Shown: positions 26,550-36,037, numbered from the stretch's first letter. The stretch: DNA of 64,000 nucleotides from Gallionella sp. (GCA_028710565.1 JAQTTV010000013.1:1-64000); one strand, 5' to 3'. Numbers and translations are program-made. The notes: generated from the sequence alone by a model not told the origin.

Positions 26550-27401
26550 TTAAGAGAACAACCTCTTCCAGTACGGTTCAAGCCGAGTTCCTTCCACGCC
26601 TTTGCTTACGTTGTCCAACCCACGAACCATTACATAGAGGCCACCTAGTATCTGCATCCCTTCGACCACGCTGAGAGCGGCGTAACTGAAGTTAGGGAAG
26701 AAGACATAGTAGGTCATCATGACTCCAACAATAAATTCAAACACACCATACGAGAGACGAAATTTTTGTCTGTACCAAAACAAGAAGATTCCAAGCAATG
26801 GCAGTGCGACCACAGTTCCCCAAATGGAGATTGTAGCAACAAGGTACGAAAACTTGGAGTAACCGATATTAGCTATAAGCGAGCCGAGTGCACCTAGTGC
26901 GAGGCTGAGGGCTAGGTGCCGCCCCTGTGATTTTACAAACGTCGTAGCCGAGGTTTGAAGTTCTTTGTCAGGTGTATCAGCGGCAGTCTCGCCTAAAAAT
27001 TCAGAACCGGAAATTGATCTAATTCCACAGGATGATAAAAACATGGCAAGTGCACGATCAGAGGTGACAACGCAGACAGCAGAAGGGGAGAGACGCTCTG
27101 AATAATCAATTGCAATTCTTGCTATATCAATGTCTGCACCACTTAATCTTTGAGCATTCCGATCTGACGCCAACAACTCATTTTTAATGGTGCTCGGGCT
27201 GCGAACGATCTTAGCGCCACGAGCTGAAGCTTGATTTATTAGGTTTGCGATGCCACTACGGGCGCCATCGCGTCCACGAACGGACATTTCATGAGACACG
27301 GCTTCAGGGATGACGAGTTTTCTACTCCCGGCTCTCGACAGAATTTCGGGGTGCTGTAGTAACGCACTTGTATCTAAAATGTATCTTTGCGGCTCGGTCA
27401 T
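26550..27401 (-). CDS. PIN-like domain protein with membrane C-terminus
   Basis: A 283-residue protein with an N-terminal PIN-like nuclease domain (about 5-140): YILDTSALLQHP gives the first Asp, SGADIDIARIAI and VVTSDRALAMFL the later acidic residues. The C-terminal half (about 165-270) has four hydrophobic segments (LALSLALGALGSLIANIGY, YLVATISIWGTVVALPLL and two more), so the enzyme would be tethered to the membrane. No antitoxin partner is evident. It is the first cassette-like gene after a partial attC, and a membrane-anchored RNase role is possible but unproven. Confidence 0.75.
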   Translation of the reverse strand: MTEPQRYILDTSALLQHPEILSRAGSRKLVIPEAVSHEMSVRGRDGARSGIANLINQASARGAKIVRSPSTIKNELLASDRNAQRLSGADIDIARIAIDYSERLSPSAVCVVTSDRALAMFLSSCGIRSISGSEFLGETAADTPDKELQTSATTFVKSQGRHLALSLALGALGSLIANIGYSKFSYLVATISIWGTVVALPLLGIFLFWYRQKFRLSYGVFEFIVGVMMTYYVFFPNFSYAALSVVEGMQILGGLYVMVRGLDNVSKGVEGTRLEPYWKRLFS

Positions 27402-27408
27402 GTGATAT

Positions 27409-27440
27409 GCCTAACGTGAAATAGACAGAACTTCTTCTGT
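27409..27440 (-). other. Partial attC or attI-like end
   Basis: The minus strand reads TTTCACGTTAGGC, nearly identical to the right end of site A (TTCCACGTTAGAC), and is preceded by a CAGAA/TTCTG hairpin. No matching RYYYAAC core is found within 150 bases upstream, so it is a truncated attC or a remnant of the recombination point. Confidence 0.5.
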
Positions 27441-27710
27441 ATAAGTAAGTGGGGTGTTCTGTATAAGATGTCCTGCCATATTGTAACCCTATGATTTAAA
27501 TAACATCGAAATTGAAACAGGTCATCCTCTCCTGCTAACTCAGCACCTCATATTCCTTTGCCGCAGGAAGTGGTGCGTGAGCACATGTGACCGAGGTCAT
27601 TATAGTCGGCGGACTGAAGCATTATATCCAAAGGGATTAAAAAGTTTGTCGTTATCATCCTTAAGAAGGATGCGCCGCTGGCATCCGCCTTTGCCCCGCA
27701 ATCGGTCGCC
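27441..27710. other. Intergenic region without genes
   Basis: I see no gene here. It holds the second copy of an 11-bp direct repeat TTCTGTATAAG (27435-27445 and 27457-27467) and a 7-bp hairpin CATCCTT-AAG-AAGGATG (27656-27672) downstream of uup, which might act as a weak terminator. Confidence 0.5.
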
Positions 27711-29612
27711 CTACGCCCCTTTCGCTTCCAGCTCTTCCCACCGCGCCATCAACACCAGCAATTCTTCGTCAATTGCTTCACTACGCGCTTGCAACTGTTT
27801 GGCGCGTTTGACATCGCTGCGGAATAACGTGCCGTCTGCCAAATGGGCGGCGATGTCGATTTGTTCTTGTTCCAAGTCGGCGATTTGTTTGGGGAGGGCT
27901 TCTAATTCGCGTGCGTCTTTGTAGCTTAACTTATTGTTAGCCTTGGGTTTTTCGACGATTTTTTCCACAGCTTTGGGCGGTGTAGGGGCGGCGACGGCTT
28001 TGGCGGCTTGGAATTTTTGCACGCGCACCCAATCTTCATAACCGCCGACGTATTCCATCAATTTGCCGTCGCCTTCAAAGGCGATGACTTGGGTGACCAC
28101 GTTGTCCAAAAAGGCGCGGTCATGGCTGACTAAGAATAACGTGCCGTCGTAGTTGGCTAATAATTCTTCCAGCAATTCCAGCGTTTCAATGTCCAAATCG
28201 TTGGTGGGTTCGTCCAAGACCAATACGTTGGCGGGGCGCGTAAACAATCGCGCTAACAATAAGCGATTGCGTTCGCCGCCTGAGCAGCTTTTAACGGGAG
28301 AACGGGCGCGTTCGGGCGGGAATAAAAAGTCGCCCAAATAGCTGATGACGTGTTTTTTCACGCCGCCAATTTCAATAAAATCAGCCCCTTGGCTAATGGT
28401 ATCCGCCAAGGTCATGTTTTCATCTAACTGTTCACGCAGTTGGTCAAAATATGCCACGGCGATTTTCGTGCCTAATTTGACCGTGCCGCTATCGGGTTCG
28501 AGATCGCCCAAAATCATTTTCAGCAAGGTGCTTTTGCCCGCGCCATTGGGGCCCAACAGCCCAATTTTGTCGCCGCGTTGAATGCGGCACGAGAATTTAT
28601 CCACCAGCGTGCGTTCGCCGTAGCTTTTGCACACATCGACCAATTCGGCGACCAACTTGCCTGAACGCTCGCCTGTTTCCACGTTCATTTCGACTTTGCC
28701 TTGTTTTTCACGGCGGGCAGAGCGTTCGCGGCGCAGTTGTTCCAAGCGCAACACGCGCCCTTCGTTGCGGGTACGGCGCGCTTTCACGCCTTGGCGTATC
28801 CACACTTCTTCCTGCGCCAACACCTTGTCGAACTTGGCATTCACCACGGCTTCGTCGCTTAACATGCGTTCTTTGATGGCTTGATACGCGGTGAAATTCC
28901 CAGGGAAACTCGCCAATTTGCCGCGATCCAGTTCCACAATGCGCGTCGTCACATTGTCCAAAAAGCGTCGGTCATGGGTGACGAACAACACCGAACCGCC
29001 AAAATTATTCAGCAAGCCTTCCAGCCATTCAATCGAGGCAAAATCCAGATGATTGGTCGGTTCGTCCAAAATCAACACATCAGGTTCGGCGACCAAGGCT
29101 TGCGCCAACGCCACGCGTTTACGTTGCCCACCCGACAAATCGCCCACGCGGCTGTCTTCTTTTAAATCCAAGCGTGCAATCGCGGTTTCAATCCGCGCCT
29201 GCACCGACCAGCCGTCTTGCGCTTCGAGTTGCGTTTGCAACACCTGCATTTCCGCCAGCAGCGTGTCAAAATCCGCATCGGGTTCAGCCAATTGATGCGA
29301 CACATGATGATAGTCGTGCAGCAATTTTTGCAACGCGCCCAAGCCTTTTGCCACGGCATCAAACACCGTATCTTCAGGGTCTAACACAGGTTCTTGGCTG
29401 ACATAACAAATCCGCGCCGTGGGCGCACGCCACACCAGCCCGTCATCCAAATTCGCTTGCCCCGCCAACACCCGCATCATGCTGGACTTGCCACCGCCAT
29501 TGCGCCCGATTAAGCCGACGCGTTCGCCTTCGTCCAACTGAAAATCCGCATGATCCAACAAGGCAACGTGCCCAAACGCAAGGCTAGCCTTGTCTAAGTT
29601 AATGAAAGGCAT
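27711..29612 (-). CDS. uup: ABC-F ATPase Uup
   Basis: A 633-residue soluble ABC-F protein with two ATPase domains: Walker A GRNGGGKSS and GPNGAGKST, two signature motifs (LSGGQRKR, CSGGERNR) and two DEPTNHLD/DEPTNDLD boxes. The C-terminal coiled-coil domain after residue 550 identifies Uup rather than EttA. ABC-F proteins act on ribosomes or on branched nucleic acid structures; Uup loss in E. coli raises precise transposon excision. It starts 2 bases after the stop of the upstream membrane gene (TAATTATG), so translation is probably coupled. Confidence 0.93.
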   Translation of the reverse strand: MPFINLDKASLAFGHVALLDHADFQLDEGERVGLIGRNGGGKSSMMRVLAGQANLDDGLVWRAPTARICYVSQEPVLDPEDTVFDAVAKGLGALQKLLHDYHHVSHQLAEPDADFDTLLAEMQVLQTQLEAQDGWSVQARIETAIARLDLKEDSRVGDLSGGQRKRVALAQALVAEPDVLILDEPTNHLDFASIEWLEGLLNNFGGSVLFVTHDRRFLDNVTTRIVELDRGKLASFPGNFTAYQAIKERMLSDEAVVNAKFDKVLAQEEVWIRQGVKARRTRNEGRVLRLEQLRRERSARREKQGKVEMNVETGERSGKLVAELVDVCKSYGERTLVDKFSCRIQRGDKIGLLGPNGAGKSTLLKMILGDLEPDSGTVKLGTKIAVAYFDQLREQLDENMTLADTISQGADFIEIGGVKKHVISYLGDFLFPPERARSPVKSCSGGERNRLLLARLFTRPANVLVLDEPTNDLDIETLELLEELLANYDGTLFLVSHDRAFLDNVVTQVIAFEGDGKLMEYVGGYEDWVRVQKFQAAKAVAAPTPPKAVEKIVEKPKANNKLSYKDARELEALPKQIADLEQEQIDIAAHLADGTLFRSDVKRAKQLQARSEAIDEELLVLMARWEELEAKGA

Positions 29613-29614
29613 AA

Positions 29615-30049
29615 TTATTTTTCAACAGGTAAAGAAGATTGATACAACAAAGAAAATCCGATTGCCCAACAGGCTAAAGTCCAATAGCCAAAAGCATCGG
29701 TGAAACCGTCCAGCAATTTTCGTACATCAAGATTGGCAATCAAAGGATGGGTCAGTTGGAAAATCACAAACATGGCCGCGAGGATATTGCCTGCCAACAC
29801 CAAGCGTTGACCATAGGTGAAACCCTTACCTTCAGGTTCGCCTTCAGGGGGCAGTGAACCGCGAAAATACATCACCAAAAACACCGTCGCCATCAGCAAC
29901 ACCGCGCCCACCAATATCCCTGGAATACTGCCTTCAGGTGTAACTATCCCCAACAGATGCAATAGCCCGCGCCCCGTCGCCGCAATCCACCCCATCCCCA
30001 AGGTAATCGGAATAAAAAACCATGCCATAAATACATTGAAACGCGCCAT
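29615..30049 (-). CDS. Four-helix membrane protein of unknown function
   Basis: A 144-residue integral membrane protein with four hydrophobic segments: VFMAWFFIPITLGMGWIAA, SIPGILVGAVLLMATVFLVMY, LVLAGNILAAMFVIFQL and YWTLACWAIGFSLLY. GGAGG lies eight bases before the ATG. I do not recognise the family. It is coupled to uup by near-overlap. Confidence 0.75.
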   Translation of the reverse strand: MARFNVFMAWFFIPITLGMGWIAATGRGLLHLLGIVTPEGSIPGILVGAVLLMATVFLVMYFRGSLPPEGEPEGKGFTYGQRLVLAGNILAAMFVIFQLTHPLIANLDVRKLLDGFTDAFGYWTLACWAIGFSLLYQSSLPVEK

Positions 30050-30337
30050 TCCCCACTACCTCCACGATTAAACAGCTAGAAGACCCTTACAACAAGGCAT
30101 GCATCATACCAGATGGCGGGAGCGAGATTGGCGTGAGGGAAAAGCAAGCGCACTAATCCCCTAAGACACCGAAATCAGCATATCAAGATTGTGCATATCT
30201 TCCGAGCGAATAAAACGATTTGGATCACACAAAAATCGCTTGTCACTTACAGCCATCAAGTTTAATTTACGCCCTTGCCCATCGCGGCAATCTGTAGCCA
30301 CATTTTCAGTTACCAGTTCATTTTGGAGAAAAATATC

Positions 30338-30913
30338 ATGAAAATATTGAAGAAACAATGCGTAGCGTTTTTGTTGTTTGCGCCGTTGAGCGCGATGGCA
30401 GGCACCTATTTCTGCGGTGGCAACATCGTGCCTGAATCCACCCGCGCTTGCCCAGACGGATCCATTCCAGTTTACAAAAGTGTGCCGATGCAACCTGTAC
30501 AGCCCGTAGCCCCACAAAACCCGCCTGTTCAGCCTACACCGCCCAGTACCCCACAACCCACACCAAAACCACCGCCCTCCACTGATTTGAGCATTTATTT
30601 TGGGGTTTGGCAGACAAATGTGCCAGGGGCTGTATGGACTTCGCCCAGCACCACACCAGGCTATGACAACCTTCATGTCAGCACAGGCGCAGTGGCGGGC
30701 AACTTGGTCATCAAGGCAAACGGCACCTACACATGGGCATCCTACGGTGGAAAGTCAGGGAAATGGGTGAATGGCGATAGCGAGTATCCCATTGTGTTGA
30801 TTGATACCGTGGAAAATCGGCAATGGAAAGTCGGACTAGACACCCATCATCCAGACGGTCAACACATCTACATCTGGGATGGCAATGCGTATTATTACAA
30901 TGGGAAGAGATAG
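30338..30913 (+). CDS. Exported protein with Pro/Thr-rich linker
   Basis: A 191-residue secreted protein. The ATG at 30338 has GGAG upstream and starts a signal peptide (KILKKQCVAFLLFAPLSAMAG). A short Cys-containing domain (TYFCGGNIVPESTRACPDGS) is followed by a Pro/Gln/Thr linker (about 60-95) and a Trp/Tyr-rich beta domain (about 97-191: FGVWQTNVPG, GTYTWASYGGKSGKW). The last domain resembles small ligand-binding or lipocalin-like sensor domains, but I cannot name it. A short mobile-like repeat begins right after its stop. Confidence 0.75.
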   Translation: MKILKKQCVAFLLFAPLSAMAGTYFCGGNIVPESTRACPDGSIPVYKSVPMQPVQPVAPQNPPVQPTPPSTPQPTPKPPPSTDLSIYFGVWQTNVPGAVWTSPSTTPGYDNLHVSTGAVAGNLVIKANGTYTWASYGGKSGKWVNGDSEYPIVLIDTVENRQWKVGLDTHHPDGQHIYIWDGNAYYYNGKR

Positions 30914-30917
30914 CTAA

Positions 30918-31007
30918 AGAGGCACTGACTTATTTGTCATTCCGACGCAAGGGTTAAGCAGGCAGTCTGCGAAGCAGATGCTCGCAAAGTCGGAATGCTG
31001 TGCCTTG
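30918..31007. mobile_element. IS5-type MITE relative, copy 6 (90 bp)
   Basis: Flanked by CTAA at 30914-30917 and 31008-31011. The left end AGAGGCACTGA matches that of copy 1; the right end in reverse is CAAGGCACAGC, an imperfect inverted repeat. The interior differs from other copies and contains CATTCCGAC/GTCGGAATG-type arms. It lies directly after a stop codon. Confidence 0.6.
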
Positions 31008-31018
31008 CTAAAAAATAA

Positions 31019-31036
31019 TTTTTGCTTCAGCAAAAA
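31019..31036 (+). terminator. Short AT-rich hairpin, possible terminator
   Basis: TTTTTGCT-TC-AGCAAAAA forms a perfect 8-bp stem. It lies between the secreted protein gene and recQ, and either strand carries a T-run in one arm. Confidence 0.4.
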
Positions 31037-31092
31037 GCACAAAGCATTTTTCAGTAGAATGCCCCCTCGTTTTTCACTCCCACTCAACATCC

Positions 31093-32922
31093 ATGTCCTC
31101 CCCTCATCAAATTTTGCAAGACGTTTTCGGCTACGCCGCGTTTCGGGGTGAGCAACAGGCGGTGGTGGAACACGTCGCAGCGGGCGGGGACGCGCTGGTG
31201 TTGATGCCCACGGGCGGCGGGAAATCTTTGTGTTATCAAATCCCTGCGCTCTTGCGCGAGGGCGTGGGGATTGTGGTGTCGCCTTTGATTGCGCTGATGC
31301 AAGACCAAGTCGATGCCCTCACCCAATTGGGCGTAAAAGCGGCGTTTTTAAATTCCAGTTTGGATGCCAACACGGCGCGCACGGTGTTTGGGCAATTGAT
31401 GCGCGGCGAGTTGGATTTGTTATATGTCGCGCCAGAACGCTTGTTGTCTGCGGGATTTTTGACCGCATTAGAGCAAATTCAAGACCAACTGGCGTTGTTT
31501 GCCATTGACGAGGCGCATTGTGTGTCGCAATGGGGGCATGATTTCCGTCCTGAATACCGTGCGCTGACCGTGTTGCACGAGCGTTTCCCCAATGTGCCGC
31601 GCATCGCCTTGACCGCCACGGCGGACGCGCCCACACGACGCGAGATTGTGGAACGCTTGGCGTTGGAACAGGCGCGGCAATTTGTGTCCAGCTTTGACCG
31701 CCCCAATATTCGCTATCGCGTGACCAACAAAAATAATGCGCGCCAGCAATTATTAGCCTTTTTGAGTGCCGAACATCCAAACGATGCGGGCATTGTGTAT
31801 TGTTTATCGCGCAAAAAAGTAGAAGAAACCGCCGCGTGGTTGCAAGAGCAAGGTTGGGATGCGCTGCCGTATCACGCGGGATTGGATGCCAGCATTCGCC
31901 ATCAAAACCAACGGCGATTTTTGCGCGAAGAAGGTGTGGTGATGGTCGCCACGGTGGCGTTTGGCATGGGCATCGACAAACCCAATGTGCGCTTTGTGGC
32001 GCATCTGGATTTGCCGAAAAGCATGGAAGGCTATTACCAAGAAACAGGGCGGGCGGGGCGCGATGGCTTGCCCGCCAATACATGGATGGCTTATGGCTTG
32101 GGCGATGTGGTGTCAATGCGGCAGATGGTGCAATCAGGCGACGCACCCGAAGAACGCAAACGCGTGGAGTTGCTCAAATTGGACGCGTTGCTGGGATTTT
32201 GCGAGTCCACTGAATGCCGCCACCAAACCTTGTTGCGCTATTTCGGCGAAGAAAATCACGCGGGCAATTGCGGCGAATGCGACAACTGTTTAACGCCTGT
32301 GGCAACGTGGCAAGCCACCCGCGAAGCGCAAATGGCGTTGTCGTGCGTGTATCGCAGCGGGCAACGCTTCGGCACGGGGCATTTAATCGACGTGTTGTTG
32401 GGCAAAACCACCGTGCGCATTGAACAATTTCAACATCAAAATCTATCCACTTTTGGCATTGGCAAAGAGCTGACCGACAAACAATGGAGCAGCGTGTATC
32501 GCCAATTGGTCGCGGCAGGTTTGCTCACTGTGGATGTCGAGGGCTACGGCAGTTTACAGTTGACCGAAGCCGCCCGCCCCGTGCTGCGCGGCGAACGCGA
32601 CATCTGGTTACGCCGCGATGCGGAAGTGGTCAAGAAACCCCGTGAACGCCGCACAGGCGAACGCGCCGATGAACTCCGCGCCGCATACGCCAGTGCCAAC
32701 GAAGACCCGCTCTGGTTAGCCCTTAAAGCCAAACGACTGGAACTGGCTCGTGAACAAGGCGTGCCGCCTTATGTGATTTTCCACGACAGTACTTTGCTGG
32801 AAATCCTCAATCATCTCCCGCAAACCCTAGAAGAAATGGGAAAACTCAGCGGCATCGGACAAGCGAAATTGGCGCGTTATGGCAATGAGTTTTTGCAGGT
32901 ATTGGCAAAACATGAAGCCTAG
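31093..32922 (+). CDS. recQ: ATP-dependent DNA helicase RecQ
   Basis: A 609-residue 3'-5' DNA helicase for recombination and fork repair. Walker [13 protein letters not shown] is near residue 35, the DEAH box [18 protein letters not shown] is intact, and motif [12 protein letters not shown] is present. The RQC domain has the zinc Cys set ([16 protein letters not shown]), and a C-terminal HRDC domain ends with [15 protein letters not shown]. This is the full E. coli-like architecture. The next gene starts 15 bases after its stop. Confidence 0.97.
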   Translation: MSSPHQILQDVFGYAAFRGEQQAVVEHVAAGGDALVLMPTGGGKSLCYQIPALLREGVGIVVSPLIALMQDQVDALTQLGVKAAFLNSSLDANTARTVFGQLMRGELDLLYVAPERLLSAGFLTALEQIQDQLALFAIDEAHCVSQWGHDFRPEYRALTVLHERFPNVPRIALTATADAPTRREIVERLALEQARQFVSSFDRPNIRYRVTNKNNARQQLLAFLSAEHPNDAGIVYCLSRKKVEETAAWLQEQGWDALPYHAGLDASIRHQNQRRFLREEGVVMVATVAFGMGIDKPNVRFVAHLDLPKSMEGYYQETGRAGRDGLPANTWMAYGLGDVVSMRQMVQSGDAPEERKRVELLKLDALLGFCESTECRHQTLLRYFGEENHAGNCGECDNCLTPVATWQATREAQMALSCVYRSGQRFGTGHLIDVLLGKTTVRIEQFQHQNLSTFGIGKELTDKQWSSVYRQLVAAGLLTVDVEGYGSLQLTEAARPVLRGERDIWLRRDAEVVKKPRERRTGERADELRAAYASANEDPLWLALKAKRLELAREQGVPPYVIFHDSTLLEILNHLPQTLEEMGKLSGIGQAKLARYGNEFLQVLAKHEA

Positions 32923-32936
32923 TGAGGAGTAATGAC

Positions 32937-33698
32937 ATGTTGAAAAATTTTGGTATTGTGCTGATTTTGCTACTGGAAAACTTTGTTTTCAGTACCACAT
33001 GTTATGCAGAAACAGCAAGTTACACCCTGCCGCCCGCACTACAGCAACAACTCAAACTCGCCACGGAGCAACTGCGTAAAGCCGAATGTGATGAGGCGAA
33101 ACTACCGCTCTCCAGCGAACTGTTTTACAGCTTACCGACGGGCGAATTGTTAATCCTGATGGGGTTGCCGAGCTATATGTGCCAAATCGGGAGCTTTATG
33201 CCGATGAGGGTGGATCGCCAAGGATATTGGTCGTGGGGCGATGCCATTGATGGCTACCCTACCCTATTCCTGACGGACAGCACACAGGGATATTGGCTGG
33301 TGAGTCATGGCGAAATTGAAGCCGTTTATCCAGAATTGCGCCACAGTCGTGACGGTTTGCATTGGCAAGAAATTGTTTTACCCGAATCGCGCAAAATCGA
33401 CTGCTGCTTTGAATGGCTAAAACAAGTGTGTGAAGTCGATGGCAAGATTCAATTGCAATTTAGTGGCATGGATGACGAAGTCACGGGCTTTTGGTCCACT
33501 ACGCTGAACGACAGCCTGACCTCCACACCCCATTGGCAAAAACTCGAACCTGAACAAGTCCAGCCCACCACGCAATGCCAAACTACCCCCATAAATCATG
33601 GCAACTGGCAACGTAAGCTCAGCGAAAATGGCAAAACGGTGCGATTTCAATCCAAGCAACAACGTAGCACCGTTGTGATACCGTATTGGCTTAAGTAA
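32937..33698 (+). CDS. Exported protein of unknown function
   Basis: A 253-residue secreted protein. The ATG at 32937 has GAGGAG eight bases upstream and was chosen over an in-frame GTG at 32922. It opens a signal peptide (MLKNFGIVLILLL..., cleavage near CYAE). The mature part has paired Cys residues (KAECDEAK, PSYMCQIGS, KIDCCFEWLKQVCEVDG) consistent with disulfides. I do not recognise the family. It probably shares the recQ transcript. Confidence 0.72.
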   Translation: MLKNFGIVLILLLENFVFSTTCYAETASYTLPPALQQQLKLATEQLRKAECDEAKLPLSSELFYSLPTGELLILMGLPSYMCQIGSFMPMRVDRQGYWSWGDAIDGYPTLFLTDSTQGYWLVSHGEIEAVYPELRHSRDGLHWQEIVLPESRKIDCCFEWLKQVCEVDGKIQLQFSGMDDEVTGFWSTTLNDSLTSTPHWQKLEPEQVQPTTQCQTTPINHGNWQRKLSENGKTVRFQSKQQRSTVVIPYWLK

Positions 33699-33866
33699 CG
33701 ATGGTCAAAATCACGCTGCTCTTCGACACAATGCAGGAACAGATTCAACCGCAATCGACAAAACTTTGAGCTGATTTAGTCTCTCTTTGTTTATACCGAT
33801 CCAAATTTTTACGCACTCTGTCACAGGATCTTAACAAGAATACGTCACAAAAATTTGATTATGCGT

Positions 33867-34564
33867 TTATTTTTTGGTTAACACCTTTGCGAACCGAGCA
33901 AATGGACGAACAAATCCAACCTTAGCATTCGCATTTTCAACGGAAATCGTTTGTGCACTCACGGAAGGTGGCAAGTGTTTAACTGTTGCGGCATAATCCA
34001 TGTCATATTGAATGTGGTGCTCAATCCACTTCGTTAAAATTCAATGCAACTTCTCCGCAACATCTTCACCCGCAGCAAATCTTTCCTTGTACTTTTTGAT
34101 GCGACTAAGAAAAACATCATGCGTTTCCTTATGGGAATCACTTAGGGAAACGCTGATTAAATCTCCCGTTCGTGGTGAGCTTGTCGAACCATGAGCGGAA
34201 GATTTAATAAAATCAATGGATTAAATCCATTCATCCTTCGACAAGCTCAGGACGAACGGATTTAATCAGTGCCTTCTTAGCTGATAATGCGTCTGCTGAT
34301 GCAAATTTTCCTCAAAATCAAAATGCGTTTCAAGGCAAACAATGAGATCTTCTAACACATAGCTAAACTCCCCTGTCGACAATGACTGAAACAATAAGGC
34401 GTAATGTGCGTACTCATCTGCATCGTGGTCATGAGATTCTGGCTGCGATGTCTTGGCACTCGGAATGGCTGTACCCAACTTATTGATTGCTCAGCAATAC
34501 TATGCTGCTGCCTGTCGATTGCTTCCAGCCCAGTATTCCAACGGCTTTTCCAGACAATAGTCAT
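33867..34564 (-). pseudogene. Bacteriohemerythrin, broken by frameshift, MITE and stop
   Basis: Remnant of a diiron oxygen-binding hemerythrin. The start reads MTIVWKSRWNTGLEAIDRQQ; a frameshift near 34495 moves to the frame with INKLGTAIPSAK and the metal-binding DADEYAHYALLF and CLETHFDFEENLH. A 131-bp MITE (34146-34276) then interrupts the gene and supplies a premature TGA. Removing the element plus one TTAG duplication continues the frame as YQLSDSHKETHDVFL, KERFAAGEDVAEKLH, one more stop (34041-34043), then KWIEHHIQYDMDYA, the expected C-terminal ligand segment. At least three lesions show it is inactive. Confidence 0.88.
34146..34276. mobile_element. IS5-type MITE, copy 2 (131 bp), inside hemerythrin
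   Basis: Flanked by TTAG at 34142-34145 and 34277-34280. The ends GGAAACGCTGATTAAATC and its inverted partner AATCAGTGCCTTC match the other copies, and two internal hairpin arms carry the GAGCTTGTCGAA and TTCGACAAGCTC cores. It has the same orientation as copy 1. Its right end provides the TGA that truncates the hemerythrin frame. Confidence 0.9.
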
Positions 34565-35096
34565 TTTATTTATCCAAATAGGGTAAAGAATTTGTGTTAA
34601 TTATAACGACACTATGATGATTTTATTAAATTTATTCACCAAAATCAGACGCATCATCAGTCAGATGACTGTGTGAAATATAACGAGAATTTCAAGTATG
34701 CGAATAGAAAATATATAGACATTGCCATCATGACTTAAGTCATCCCGCATTATATGGCAAACCAATCAACAACAAAGTCGTTGCACTTCAAACTTGAATG
34801 CGCGGGCGATGAACAAAGCCGAGACAAAAAATAGGGCTTATTTTCTGTGAAAGCAGCACGTATAAAGTGATTGATTTGACCCAAGTCTGGTTGGTCACAA
34901 AGTCCGACGTATGCACCGCACTCGTTTACGCCAGGGGCAAAAATTACTGAATTTCTGCGGAATGATAAGCAACTCGACGAGTGAACTAGGGCTGGGTTAT
35001 AGGTTAAATCACAGATTGATCGGCTGCAGCCGAATGTAAAGTTGCAACGTTTTGGAGAATAGACGCGCCCGATTTTTCGGGCGGTGGAGTGTGCGA
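34565..35096. other. Intergenic region without recognisable genes
   Basis: About 530 bases with no convincing reading frame on either strand and no recognisable RNA gene. The only structure seen is a perfect 7-bp hairpin CGCCCGA-TTTT-TCGGGCG at 35066-35083 just beyond the 3' end of qorB, which could terminate it weakly because no T-run follows on the minus strand. Confidence 0.5.
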
Positions 35097-35945
35097 TTAA
35101 AGCGCGGCTGATACGGTGGTTACTAGCGAAGTGGTGGGTCTATTGAGGAGACGGCCAAGTTGATGACTGTCGTCAAACAAAGCACCTTGACTCACCCCCG
35201 TGTCGGAATTAGCCAGTAATTCTGCGAGAAATTCGGGCAATCCAGCACCGAGCAGTGCTTGCTTGTAGGCTGCTTCTGGCAGGTTGACGTAGCCGATTGC
35301 CTTGCCACTCTGGCGCGAGATTTCCGCTGCGAATTCACCCAGAGTATAGGCGGTATCGCCTGCTAGCTCATAGACTTTTCCTGCTTGATCGGCTGCGGTG
35401 AGCACAACAGCCGCCGCTTCAGCGTAGTCGGCACGTGCAGCGGAAGCAATACGCCCCTCGCCCGCGCAGCCATACACCGCACCTAAGGACAGCGCAGCGG
35501 GAATCCCTGCCGTGTAGTTCTCGGTATACCAGCCATTGCGCAACAACGTAAACGGCACACCCGATGCGCGGATCAGTGCTTCCGTTTCTATGTGTTCAGC
35601 CACCAAGCCGAGTACCGAGGTATCGGCGTGCAGCAGGCTGGTGTATGCCAGCAATTTCACCCCCGCACGCTTGGCAGCGTCGATCACGTTTTGATGTTGC
35701 TGCGTACGCTGTCCCACTTCGCTGGACGAAATCAGCAACACTTTATCCGCGCCTTGCAAGGCTGCATTCCAGCTTTCTGCTTGGCTATAGTCCGCGTGGC
35801 GCACTTGCACGCCCAATGCGGCAAGGTCTTTTGCCTTGTCCACATTGCGCACGGCAGCGACGATATTGCCCGCAGTGGTTTTTTTCAACAAGGCGGCAAT
35901 CACCAAACGCCCTAATTGTCCTGTTGCACCTGTGACGACGATCAT
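35097..35945 (-). CDS. qorB: NAD(P)H:quinone oxidoreductase QorB-like
   Basis: A 282-residue atypical short-chain dehydrogenase/NmrA-like protein. It starts with the nucleotide-binding GATGQLG motif and keeps stretches typical of E. coli QorB (LLISSSEVGQR, AYTSLLHADTS, TLLRNGWYTENY, KVYELAGDTAYTL). QorB reduces quinones with NADPH. It diverges from an HxlR-family regulator of the YtfH type, the same pairing as qorB-ytfH in enterobacteria, so it is probably repressed by that neighbour. Confidence 0.93.
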   Translation of the reverse strand: MIVVTGATGQLGRLVIAALLKKTTAGNIVAAVRNVDKAKDLAALGVQVRHADYSQAESWNAALQGADKVLLISSSEVGQRTQQHQNVIDAAKRAGVKLLAYTSLLHADTSVLGLVAEHIETEALIRASGVPFTLLRNGWYTENYTAGIPAALSLGAVYGCAGEGRIASAARADYAEAAAVVLTAADQAGKVYELAGDTAYTLGEFAAEISRQSGKAIGYVNLPEAAYKQALLGAGLPEFLAELLANSDTGVSQGALFDDSHQLGRLLNRPTTSLVTTVSAAL

Positions 35946-35972
35946 GTTTTTTCCTTTCGTTTAAATTGATAT

Positions 35973-36017
35973 TTGGGAGGTGCGCAGTGTATCTGCTATG
36001 ATTACTTTTCGTAAGTA
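35973..36017 (+). promoter_or_regulatory. ytfH promoter with candidate HxlR operator
   Basis: TTGGGA (35973-35978), an 18-bp spacer and TATGAT (35997-36002) form a plausible promoter. An inverted repeat TACTT-N5-AAGTA (36003-36017) lies directly after the -10 box, with a further GTAAGTA word near 36030. The placement suits a repressor site for the HxlR regulator controlling both divergent genes. Confidence 0.5.
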
Positions 36018-36037
36018 CGCACAAAAAGGTAAGTATC

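Noticed and set aside
25636-27440. Complete mobile integron
   Set aside because: No integrase gene and no clear attI are present, so only a cassette cluster or remnant can be claimed.
31319-32146. Open frame of 275 codons antisense to recQ
   Set aside because: Fully overlapped by the well-supported helicase gene, with no motif, low-complexity composition and no ribosome site.
34266-34564. Two separate small genes of about 70 codons
   Set aside because: Together they are consecutive pieces of one hemerythrin in two frames, so they are annotated as one pseudogene.
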